Assembly: GCA_026075535.2 (NCBI GenBank)
Contig: AP026544.2
Coordinates: forward strand, 6,696,001-6,760,000
From: Tricholoma matsutake
Taxonomy: Eukaryota; Basidiomycota; Agaricomycetes; Agaricales; Tricholomataceae
DNA: 64,000 nucleotides
Direction: 5' to 3'
The notes under the pieces are model-generated. The model searched no databases, was not told the DNA's origin, and saw only the letters and a list, made by a program, of their open reading frames with translations. This document shows, in pieces, positions 22,146 to 32,188 of the stretch. The stretch's first letter is position 1; each line of letters opens with the position of its first letter. The translations under genes were made by a program, and so were the position numbers.

Positions 22146-24646
22146 GTTTATCCTACAACCCAAGATTCCCCATGTTACAATCCCCTACATTGATGACACA
22201 CCCATTAAAGGTCCGAAATCACGCTACTCACTCCCGGGAGGAGGTTACAAAACTATTTTGCAGAACCCAGGAATTCATCGTTTCATTTGGGAACACTTCG
22301 AAAATCTCAACTGAGTAGTCCAACACATGAAATATTGTGGAGGGACTTTTTCAGGACCCAAGCTATTTCTTTGCGTCCCCGAAATTACTGTCTTAGGACA
22401 TCATTGCAACATCAAAGGTCATATGGCCGACCCAACTCGAATCGATGCAATCAGCAAATGGGGACCTTGTCAAAGTCTCACTGAAGTAAAAGCCTTCTTA
22501 GGAACCATAGGGGTTTGTTGTATTTTCATACAGAATTTCGCTAAATGAGCAGCATCTCTTATCAACCTCATGTGTAAGGATGTTCCATTCAAATTTGGTA
22601 CAACACAAATAGCAGCACAAGAAGATCTTAAACTTGCTCTCATCACTTCTCCCGCAATTCATGCGATCGACTACACCTCAAACGCACCCGTCATCCTCTC
22701 AGTCGACACTTCACACATTGCAGTTGGATTTTTCTTGGCTCAGTGCAACCCCGAAAATCTTCATAAATGCTATTACAGCTGTTTCAGATCTATCACACTC
22801 AATGCCCGCAAATCTCGCTTTTCGCAACCCAAACTAGAGCTCTACAGACTCTATCGTGCCCTTGGCGCACTTCGACTGTATGTTATTGGCATATGAAATC
22901 TCATCGTCGAAGTCGATGCCAGATACATCAAAGGTATGCTAGCAAATCCCAACATTGCACCAAGTGCAAGCATTAATCGATGGATTGTATCCATCCTTAC
23001 CTTCCATTTTACGTTTGTACATGTCGCTGGAATGCATCATGGCCCAGATGGACTTTCACAACGTCCTCTACAGAATGGAGATGACACACAACCAAATGAT
23101 GGATCCTTTGAAGATTGGATCGACCAACTGCATGGTTTTATTCATCAAATCAACCTGCTCACAACTCGCCCATTCCCATTGCATTCGCTCCAATCAACAT
23201 TCACCCTACCTTCACATATCAGTAAGGGGGAGGACATCACTTACAAAGATGTCCCTCATTCCAAAAATGCCAAAAGAGATGACAAATGACTTCTTCACGT
23301 TCAAAAATGGCTTGAAGATTTACAACAGCCACCAGACCTCTCCAAAGCAGACTACAGCACCTTCGTGCGATATTGTACTGAGTTCTTCATAGATTCTGGA
23401 AAGCTTTGGCGAAAAGATTCACAAGGAGCCCACAAGATCGTCACTATCCCTGAATGCCGCCTTGACATTGTTCGAGCTGCTCACGACGACATTGGTCACA
23501 AGATGGTATTCGCTATGAAAACCCTCATCACACTCCAATTTTGGTGGCCCAATATGAAAGCTGACATCACATGGTACATTCGTTCTTGCCACCTATGCCA
23601 ACTTCGACAAACCAGAAATCTGCTTATTACACCCACAGTGGCAACACCAGCACCACTGTTTGGCAAAGTCTACATTGACATGATGCAAATGCCCCCATCA
23701 AATGGATTCAAATACATCGTTCAAGGGTGATGTTTGCTAACAGCCTATCCAGAATGGCGAAAGCTTCGATGCAAAAATGCCACGACATTAGGAGACTGGA
23801 TCTTTGAAGACATCATTTGTCGCTGGGGGTCTCTTTATGAAATTGTGAGTGATAGTGGATCAGCATTTATTGCAGCGATGGAGTATCTCGTGAAATGATA
23901 CCATATCAATCACATCCGAATCAGTGGTTACAATTCTCGAGCAAATGGGATTGTAGAAAGAGCACACTTTGATGTTCAACAATCGTTATTCAAAGCAGTC
24001 GACGGAGACCAGAGCAAGTGGTCAGATGGAGCACACTCTGTCTTTTGGGCAGAACGCATAACAGTTTGCAAATGCATGGGTTGTTTGCCCTACTTCGCAG
24101 TAACAGGATCCCATCCCCTCATTCCACTCAACATCTCCGAAGCTACATATTTGCAGCCCCCTCCAAATTCAATACTTTTGACAACTGACCTTATGGCACG
24201 AAGAGCTATCGCCTTACAAAAATGATCAATCAACCTCGAAAACCTTTATTCAAAGGTTTTGTCTGCCCATCTCAAAGCTGCAAAATGATTCGAACAAGTC
24301 CACCAGAGGACTGTCAAAGACTACAACTTTGTAACAGGTGATTTAGTCCTACTTTGCAATACACAGATCAAAAAGTCACTCAATTGCAAAATGTGACCTC
24401 AATACATAGGTCCCCTCATAGTCATTGACCGAAACTATGGAGGAGCCTACATCCTTTGCGAACTCGACGGATCAGTACTCCATCGCCCTGTCGCTGCCTT
24501 TTGTCTACTTCCTTACTTAGCACGAAAATCAATTCCACTCCCTCTGAACTTCCTCGACATCGACTCAGCACATCTCGAAACACTTCAACAAACTTTGGAC
24601 ATCGACGAAGATATTCCTGATGACATTCCACACCTCAAAGACAATT
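22146..24646 (+). pseudogene. Outer Gypsy pol, second part: RT palm, RNase H, integrase
   Basis: RT resumes at FILQPKIPHVTIPYIDD. The catalytic pair, GAT GAC at 22192-22197, is intact. RNase H follows (VILSVDTSHIAVGFFLAQ, and VDARYIKGML near 22910), then the integrase zinc finger (HDDIGHKM...CHLCQLRQ near 23480-23610) and core (VYIDMMQMPPSNGF, VSDSGSAF, RANGIVERAHFD). The protein ends with LKDN at 24646. In-frame TGAs occur at 22312, 22546, 22894, 23287, 23728 and several later sites, mostly at expected arginines. The element is long dead. Confidence 0.87.
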
Positions 24647-24995
24647 AACTATTCTCTTCCTATGTTTTGCAATTACTTACCTATAATTTTGATTTCTCTT
24701 AGTGTATCATACAAGTCGCGATATCGCATTATAGCATGGTCACGCAAGCTCCAAAAGGGCTTTTTGTGCATGATGATTTACTGAGCCTTTCCCTTACTTT
24801 GTAATGTCATTTTCTTTCATTTTCTCTTACAAATGCGCTCAGAACACTTACAATGACAAGTTTCAGCAACAAATTTCATCTCAAAAAATTGTTTGGATAT
24901 TTCTTCTACTCTCCTTATTTCTTATATCTTCTGTTTCTGGTTTGACAAAGCACAAATTTATTATATGAAATAGCGAAAACTAAAACAATGAAATT
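24647..24995. other. Non-coding spacer after outer Gypsy integrase
   Basis: AT-rich, no gene recognised. It separates the integrase from the antisense coding-like segment that follows. Confidence 0.4.
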
Positions 24996-25900
24996 TTACT
25001 CTTCTTTGTCCAACATTTTACCCAGTGCCACTATCTTCTGATCCAGCATACGACACTGCATCTTTTTCTTTGCCATCTCCTCCAAAATTATTTGTTGGCG
25101 CTGCTCTACGCCCAACACACCCTCATCACCATCTCGGATTTCCTGCCCCTTCCCTTTCCTGTCTGACTTTGTCCGACCCTGCAACCTCGAAGGCCCTGCC
25201 TCTGGTGCCAACGAAGGACCGATGACTCAAATTCGAGGTACTATACATTATGAAATATTAGCGAACACTTCAAAAGATATGGATCAGTGGCTTACCTGGT
25301 TTCAGACGCTCTGAAACCTTTCCCCCACGGCTCCCTACAGCCTTCTTTCCTTTTACCTTACAAACCCCCCACCTTGAAACACCCTCTCAATAGCATCCTT
25401 GTGACTCTTGCATGCATTTGTGGCACTTTGCTGCTCCTTCGTCTATGACACACATAGGCCGGCTCTTGAAACCAGAGCATCGATCGCACTACAGACATTT
25501 CGTTAGTTTCGAAATCGTTGTGAAACATTTCGTATGACTCACTGGTCCTTCGAACTCAAGAAGTCCCCCCTCCTCGAATCTCGCTCATTTAGCGGCGATT
25601 CCTTGTTCGCCGTCGTCATCGTCGTCTTTGTTGAGGTTCCTCCTCCATCGCCTGCCGCTTTTGGGTGCCCAGGATAATGACTGGGTCTTTGTCCACCTCC
25701 TGATTCTCCTCCCCAACTTCTGCTACCCAAATCACCTCACTTTCTGCCTGCAAAGCTAAATTCCGCCTCTTCAGATCATCCTTCGAAATTGTCTTCACCT
25801 GAACCTTGGCCACGAGAATAGCTCGAGTAGACTCAAGAGCTTTCCGTTGTTCGTCGAGCTTGGCAGCTTTCACCAGTAATTTACCCTCCCCCACCTATTC

Positions 25901-26245
25901 CGGTTGGAGTCCAGTTATTCCAGTCAGAGTCCAGTTATTCTGGTTGGAGTCCAATTATTCCGGTTGGAGTCCAGTTATTCCGGTCAGAGTCCAGTTATTC
26001 CGGTTGGAGTCCAATTATTCCGGTTGGAGTCCAGTTATTCCGGTCAGAGTCCAGTTATTCCGGTCAGAGTCCAGTTATTCCGGTCAGAGTCCAGTTATTC
26101 CGGTCAGAGTCCAGTTATTCCGGTCAGAGTCCAGTTATTCTGGTCAGAGTCCAGTTATTCCGGTCAGAGTCCAGTTATTCCGGTCAGAGTCCAGTTATTC
26201 CGATTGGAGTCCAGTTATTCCAGTCAGAGTCCAGTTATTCCGGTT
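25901..26245. repeat. 20-bp minisatellite, about 17 units
   Basis: Tandem units of exactly 20 bp with consensus ccagttattccggtcagagt, varying mainly at cggtcag/cggttgg. The unit resembles the hAT element's own subterminal sequence, so it probably arose by amplification of that end. Apparent open frames across it are repeat artefacts. Confidence 0.95.
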
Positions 26246-26358
26246 ATTCTGACCAGATTCTGGTTACTCCAGAGCCTCAACTTAGAGTATATACCCTAAT
26301 GGATAGTCAAATTTCAAGTCTTAAGTTGTCAAAGTGCCTACAAAATATATTTGTGCAG

Positions 26359-26442
26359 AGTAAGGATTGAACTCAAGACATCTTGATTAGAGTGATCACA
26401 TGACAAACCAAACATGTGTGCTTAACCAGTTGAGCCACAGGA
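26359..26442 (-). repeat. tRNA-like relic (possible SINE head)
   Basis: On the minus strand, an A-box-like word (tggctcaactggttaag) and a B-box-like word (gagttcaatcc) are spaced as in a tRNA. The acceptor stem does not pair well. Probably a tRNA-derived retroposon head rather than a working tRNA gene. Confidence 0.5.
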
Positions 26443-26526
26443 GAATTATTAGATAGTAATATAATGTTTATTCATGACACTCTAATTTTTTTCAAAGTAG
26501 TTAAGATCAAATTTTCTTAATTAACC

Positions 26527-26792
26527 ACATCCCTCACATTGAATGCGAGGGAGTGGGGATAATTGTAATTATATACATACACAAAAAATCCTCCCTCTCA
26601 CAAGATGCGAGAGGGAGTTTTATTTATATACATAAAAAGCTAACCCCTCGTGCCAAATGCGAGGGGGGAGGTAAAAACATGAAGAAAAAAATCCCTCCCC
26701 CACGCAAAATGGGGGAGGGGGGGCACAATACTAATAAATAATTAAAAATACAAAAAAAATCCCTCCCCACACAAAGTGCGGGGGAGGGGGAG
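26527..26792. repeat. Series of five GC-rich hairpins
   Basis: Five inverted repeats of CCCTC...GAGGG type, with loops resembling caaaatgcg, recur every ~50-65 bp (about 26527, 26588, 26644, 26693 and 26760). AT-rich spacers (atacataca, aaaaaat) separate them. Together they look like a tandemly amplified stem-loop. Confidence 0.75.
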
Positions 26793-26831
26793 GGGACACA
26801 ACCCCGCTGTTGTCTGTTGTTCCACCCACAT

Positions 26832-27036
26832 TCCACCCCACAAGCAGTTGCTCATGAGGCTGGGGGTGGGTGGCTTGTCGTCATTGTTGTTCCACCTGCG
26901 ATCCACCCCACGAGCAGTTGCTCGTGAGGCTGGGGGCGGGTGGTGTGTTGTTGTCATCTCCTGTCCCTGCACCTGGGCATCATTCCACCCATGATCCACC
27001 CCACGAGCAGTTGCTCGTGAGGCTGGGGGTGGGTGG
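26832..27036. repeat. Three copies of a ~40-bp hairpin-bearing unit
   Basis: The unit ccaccccac(g)agcagttgctc, followed by gtgaggctgggggtgggtgg, occurs at about 26832, 26902 and 26995. Its core gagcagttgctc is self-complementary. G-runs in each unit could also form quadruplexes. Confidence 0.75.
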
Positions 27037-27663
27037 CTTGTTGTCGTTCATTGCTGTCGTCCCCTGTTTGGATTTCTGTTTTTTTCTTTTTTTTTGGGGG
27101 GGGGGGGGGTTTGGGTGCAAGTGCAGAGGTGGGTGGGTGCTTACTAGGCAGGTACCCCCCTTCTGGGGTCTCCTGGCATCCCTCTGCACCCTCCTAGCCT
27201 ATGTTGACAGCCTCACATCCCATTTGAATGGGGAGGAGGGGATCGGGTGGGTGTGGGCATGGGTTGTGCGTTTTTCGTCGTGGCAGATCGTCCCCAGTAG
27301 TGTAGAGCCTAAAAAGCAATGAATTACAATTAGTTGATTGATAAAAACAAAAAGAAAAAAGAAAAAAACTTATCTATGGCCCAAACGACGTTGCCCTCAT
27401 TTGGGCCCGCATTCCGTCCAGTTGGCTCGTTTGAAGGTGGTGGTGATGGTGGCATTGGGTGTGGGAATGATGGTGGTGGGTGCGCACGCAGTGGTGGTGG
27501 TATAGTGGAGAGGAGGAGGAGGCGGCGTTGGCGACAGTGGTGGTAGTGGTTGTGAGCTGGCAGTCATGTGTCACATGTCATGCATATGCATACTTATCAA
27601 TTATTCCGTTAACTACATACCTTGGTTGGGTAATAAAAGTATTAAATGTATACCAAAGAATAA

Positions 27664-27740
27664 TTCCTTGGTAGCTCAGTGGTTAAGCATGCTGTTATGT
27701 ATGCAGACCCAAGGTCGAGAGTTCGATTATTGATGTGTGT
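27664..27740 (+). repeat. tRNA-like relic on plus strand
   Basis: An A-box-like word (tggtagctcagtggttaag) and a B-box-like word (gagagttcgattatt) have tRNA spacing. Sequence further on returns to ccagttattctgg words of the minisatellite. Not a convincing functional tRNA. Confidence 0.5.
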
Positions 27741-28632
27741 CGAACTTTTATTTGGGAAAGCACGTGCATTCCAGTTATTCTGGTTAGTCCGGTTATTCCT
27801 GTTATTCTGGTTGTGATGAGTCCGGTCAGATTCCGGGGATTCCAGCTGTAAATTGGATCCTTATTCCGACTGGAATTGTGCTGCATAGGGAAAACTACAT
27901 ACAAAAAAATTTCCACCGGATTCCAGAAATTCCGGAAATTCTGGCCGGACGAACCAGAATCCAACCGGAATAGGTGGGGGAGTGTAAAGTACTCGCTTTC
28001 ACTGCTGCTGCCTCGTGCCAAAATGCTTCTGCCTCCTCCTGAAGCTTTGCCTCCACCTCTGCAGCTTCCTCCAGCGCCTTCACCTCTGCTGCTTCTGCTT
28101 CAGACTTTGCCTGAGCAGCCCTGGCCTCTTGCTCCTCTCATTCAACTTCGTCTGCTAGGTCCTGGAATAGGACCTCAGCACCCCAAGAAAGCCACTCCCA
28201 ATGTGCCAGAGGAGCGTACAAATCGAATACCTTGTCCATGACCTTTTGAACGGCCTGCAAATGGGATTCCTCAACATCGTCTGCGAGATTGTCATATTTG
28301 TACTACAAAAAGTTGTTAGCATCCAAAAACCATCTCAGAAAAAGCGTCGGCACTCACCATTTTTTCACAAAAATCTCGCCCCCAAACTTCAAAATTGATA
28401 TCTTCTGCTTTACCAACTTCGGACATGGACTTCGTGTGTTCAAGGATGTTGTGTTCGAATTCAAGGAGTAGCGACATGATCAGAGGATGTAAGAGACGAG
28501 TTCGACTCAAAGATGGGAGAAAAAGAGCAAGGTTTTTTAGTTACCTTTATAGGTTTTTCAACATGATCACGGATTTGGCATGTGACTCCGATCGGCTGAC
28601 TGGGACAGTCAGGATTTCAGTAAGGGGGAGGA

Positions 28633-29660
28633 TGATAGGTCCACTATGACAGCAGAGCTCTGAAATCAAGAAATCACACTCGGACACCTCCTTCCCAAAG
28701 TCCTACGATTTTGCAAATGCTTACAAATGCCTACAAACGCACAAAACAACAAAACAATACTTCGAAATGTCTCAAAAGACTTCAAACCATTTTGAATGAC
28801 TTTGGCCACCATATTCCTATTGTACTGAACCTCGAACACATGCTCCCACCATTACACACACTAACACATCGCATTCCCGCCACCACAAACATGAAGAAAC
28901 ACAACGGCTAGCAACTTAGCATGCATCGAGGCATTTTTCGATGTATTCATGATTTATTGCCAATAAATCATAATACATTATTGGAACCACAAGACAAGGA
29001 GATTTGATATATCATGTATATGGAACATTTCTTTCTTATCATTTTCTCATTTACTTCATGATTTCGATACCTTGTTCACTGCCTCACATTTACCACATGT
29101 TTTGCCTCATGGCCTTTTACCTTTTTAGTACTATCTCTCTCTAACATATATAGTTTGGTGTATTTACTGTCGAGACAACAGCAAAATCATCTTCTCACAT
29201 TGTCTATCATCTGACTTAAGGGTAAAACTTTTGAGTTTTAGCTCAGTCTTTGTCCAAACTCGCTCAAGTATTCTGCGAACTACGTTGTTTCACCACATAG
29301 TTTCTTGAAACTCTCATCACATCGTCTACCTACCGTGTCATCATCTCTTACCACACTTTCAACTATCGTCACCATCTCCCAAACTCGTGAAACCATTTCG
29401 GAGATTCTCAAACTTCTCCACATCACTGCTAAACTCTCTTGTATCGTTTCAGAATGCTTCATAGTGTTTTGCATTACTTTGCACAGCTTTGCAGAACTTC
29501 GCACAGCCTAATACTGCTTTGCAACATCTTACAGTACACTTACTGGCCTTTGGATAGCAGTGGTATTCAGTACTACCTTGCAACCTTTCTCTGACTTGTG
29601 TTATATCTCCTAAGACCAGTTTAGTTGGTTTTGGTTGAGTTTCCAGGTTGAGCATCATCA
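28633..29660 (+). repeat. 3' LTR of outer Gypsy element
   Basis: About 1,028 bp, TGATAGGTCCAC to GAGCATCATCA. It is preceded by a purine tract (taagggggagga), the plus-strand primer. It is the partner of 10735-11729, with a small extra duplication near 28958-28980 (catgatttattgccaataaa). Confidence 0.92.
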
Positions 29661-29937
29661 CTGCTACTGTACAATACTACAGCTGAGAGGCCGTACACTT
29701 GAACAAAATATGTATTTGACCCAGTTGAGGGCCCGCCATCCTCCTGCAACATGGAAAAAGGAAAAAGGAAAAAAAAGAAACCAAACATAATATTCCATTT
29801 CCATGAAAATAGAGAAGTATATTTTATGGAGAACAACACAATTGGTGGAACTTCACGGAAGAAGAACATGAACTGTCAGCAAAGAACAGAAGTGAGTCTT
29901 GATCACTGCTATAAATAGTACTGGGATGCAACAGGCA

Positions 29938-29945
29938 CTGTCCAC
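29938..29945. other. Left 8-bp target-site duplication of KDZ element
   Basis: CTGTCCAC, identical to 49859-49866. Adjacent outside bases differ, so the match is limited to exactly eight. Confidence 0.82.
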
Positions 29946-30300
29946 AGCCCCTTCAGTGTATTTGGACCATTACAAATGGACCAACTAATGGTGGCTTTAA
30001 GCTGTTTGAAATGGTCCAGCTAATCTGGGCCCATGGATTATAACAGACCATAGTAGATAAGTGGGCTCATGTGGTAGATATAAGGTCATGGAAATAGGAT
30101 GGGCTTATGGGTGATATAAGTACTGCTATAGGCCATTTGTCATGAATGGGCCCATGGGTCAAGTCAATACTGCAGTGGACCATATGATGGATAGGCCCAT
30201 GGGTCATATCAACACTATAGTGGAACATATGATGGATGGGCCCATGGGTTATATATATTAATACTGCAGTGGACCATATGATGAATGGGCCCATGGGTCA
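29946..30300. repeat. Left terminal/subterminal repeat of KDZ element
   Basis: The terminus agccccttcagtg leads into tttggaccatta, then units with gggcccatgggtcatat and a ccatatgatggat core, repeated every ~45-50 bp (near 30029, 30100, 30148, 30194, 30238 and 30287). Such arrays are typical transposase-binding sites. The inverted counterpart is 49340-49858. Confidence 0.82.
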
Positions 30301-30504
30301 AAGGAAGACACACAAGGGTCTCCACAAGGTCACATGTATTGGTGCATGGCATCCTTCAAAGGTTATGTTCTCTGTTGGGCATGCTGGTCAAAATATGTTG
30401 AAGTGCTAGCTCCACATCATTACATCAGAAGATAACCATACAAAAGTTCATTCGTCACCCAGTATGATATTGTATCATGAAATAAAATTGGAAATACAAA
30501 TCAT

Positions 30505-31885
30505 TCAGACTGGCACAGATGAGAAAGTCTTGGTCACTGTTGTCCACTCAGGTGATCTCATTTTCATCCTCTCATGAACATTATCCCTCATATATTGGGC
30601 AATACATACCCGGTTCCCATTAATCTCTGAAATTCCATGTCGGATTACCTTTCCCAGCAGGAAAACCATTGTTCCCAAAGGATAATCCAGCTCCAATCCA
30701 AGGTTCTTGAGTTTCAACTGAGCTCCCTTTTCATAATCTCCGATGGTCATTAAACAGTTGTACCATGGGCCTTGGGAATTGTTGTCCCGATGCATAGGGG
30801 TGATGCAATTACTGATCAAACCATATCCTGAGAAAGGTATTGTCCACAGCTGTAAAACCTCTAGCACCTCCTCACCATCCTTTACCATGTCCAGAGAATC
30901 TCCCACCTTCTTCAGCACCCCCTGACCAATCTCATACAGTTCAGGATGAACAATGCTGAGCAAGGCACCCATCAGTGCGAATGATTCCAAAGTTTCTTTC
31001 AGCCATCCAAGTGTGTTCAGGTTCTCCGATCTTGCCTTCAAGGTCTTTGAAATCTCGGGCTTGAATTTAGGAGTCTAGAACAATCAGAAGATAGAATTAA
31101 AGGCCCTGAAATATAAAAACCTTCAACTTACATTGTGTGCTTGCTGGAACCAAGCTGGCGAGAGATTGATATTGCCAGGATAAGGCTGACATTTTCCAGG
31201 AGATTTATAATATTGAGGATCCAAACACCATTTTGTGCGAGTCGGATTCAGAGTAAGGGATCCTCTGAGAGATTGATCCATCTTCAGTGCAGCCTCCCAA
31301 AGAATTCTCTACAAGCCAAGTGATAGTCAAATGAATCAGAGGGGGGTATTATTATATCAACAAGTTCTCACCTGTCTTTCAGGGCTCAGGATGCCAGGCA
31401 GGAACCAAAGTAGGATCCGTTCATGCATGTCTAGGACAATGGTCAGCTGGGTAAGTAGTCTCTGTCCACCATAACGGCTTGTCACGATCAAGGAATCCTC
31501 CTTGGAGTCATTCCGACCAGTCGGTCTCTTCGATAACATGTTTGAGTCATATCTTTGCACATCAAGATCATCGAATTTCACTGAAATCATTTAGCCAGAA
31601 ATTTCAAATTGACAAAATCTAAATATTACTTCTATTGCAATAAGCATCAGCTGCCATTGTTGCCATTTGTTCACAGTCAACTGTGAGTTGAACTGATAGT
31701 GAAAGTGGAGGAAGTGGGCCAGGATTCTCTTGGTTATAGATTGGCCAAATTGCCTTCATCTTTGCGAGATCGGGAACGTTCTGATTCTCATGGAGCTTCC
31801 TTGAAATCACCCACTAAAATCGGGCTTGGAGGTAGTCCAAAACAGTGTCAGTCAAGAAGAAAGGCAAGTTAGATGGTAATGACAT
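30505..31885 (-). pseudogene. TET/JBP-like 2-oxoglutarate Fe(II) dioxygenase
   Basis: Predicted exons 31885-31630, 31580-31372, 31308-31132 and 31074-30505 join in phase with GT-AG introns, giving 403 codons. The C-terminal half is the double-stranded beta-helix. The iron ligands are H and D in MHRDNN (near 30790) and the distal H in IRHGISE (near 30625), followed by a 2OG-binding Arg (NGNRVC). The N-terminal part (CEQMATMAADAYCNR, VLDMHERILLWFLPG) matches the fungal TET/JBP class found with KDZ transposons. These enzymes oxidise 5-methylcytosine in DNA. One lesion is seen: an in-frame TAG at codon 24 (31814-31816). It is divergent from the gene at 32189. Activity is uncertain, but the catalytic motif is intact. 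Confidence 0.83.
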
Positions 31886-32188
31886 GTTGAATCCAATGAA
31901 TCTGACATAGACAACAGATTGTATTTATATAAATCAGAGGGGCCTTTATCTACTGATCACTCAAATCAATCTGATATCTGACATTCCAATTGTCAAGAAT
32001 GTCCAGTGAAATGAAATGTCACTGCGATTGTTGTCCATCCCGATCCTGATCCCGATTGATGTTATCTTTCATCTATGAACATCATCTGAACATCATCAGT
32101 GACTTTGATCTCTGATACTGATAAGCGATCAATGATAGATGTGGATTTCTCTAATCATTCTCATCAATATCTATCATTACTCCTGACA

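Larger units (their letters stand above)
25874..27994. mobile_element. Non-autonomous hAT-type element with 8-bp target duplication
   Basis: The ends are inverted copies: left CAGTAATTTACCCTCCCCC, right (reverse complement) GAGTACTTTACACTCCCCC, both continuing ACCTATTCCGGTTGG. GCTTTCAC flanks both sides exactly (25866-25873 and 27995-28002). An 8-bp duplication and CAG-type ends fit the hAT superfamily. Removing the element with one duplication rejoins the surrounding antisense frame. The 2.1-kb interior has no transposase. It holds a 20-bp minisatellite, two tRNA-like heads, serial hairpins and G-rich runs. Confidence 0.85.
24996..28478 (-). pseudogene. Antisense coiled-coil ORF inside outer Gypsy, split by a hAT element
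   Basis: On the strand opposite to the Gypsy pol, coding-like sequence runs from MSLLLEFEHNILEHTKSMS (start about 28478) through WEWLSWGAEVLFQDLADEVE, then a long Ala/Glu-rich coiled coil (EAAEVEAKLQEEAEAFWHEA). This is interrupted by the insertion at 25874-27994 and resumes in the same frame with KLDEQRKALESTRAILVAK. It ends with a Lys/Arg/Glu-rich part (MAPEAGPSRLQGRTKSDRKG) at 25211-24996. In-frame TGAs occur near 28139 and 25616, and introns are likely. The function is unknown. It lies between integrase and 3' LTR, where some plant Gypsy elements carry antisense extra ORFs. It could instead be a captured host gene. Confidence 0.5.

Noticed and set aside
25901..26245. CRISPR array
   Set aside because: Units are contiguous 20-mers without unique spacers, in eukaryotic DNA, inside a transposon.
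25806..26299. Overlapping plus-strand frames of 131-148 codons
   Set aside because: Translation of the 20-bp minisatellite only.
27095..27115. Poly-G run as a functional site
   Set aside because: A simple homopolymer in a low-complexity region, with no context supporting a role.
10735..29660. Target duplication of the outer Gypsy
   Set aside because: Bases outside the LTRs (…tccac and ctgct…) do not match; either diverged or lost through recombination.
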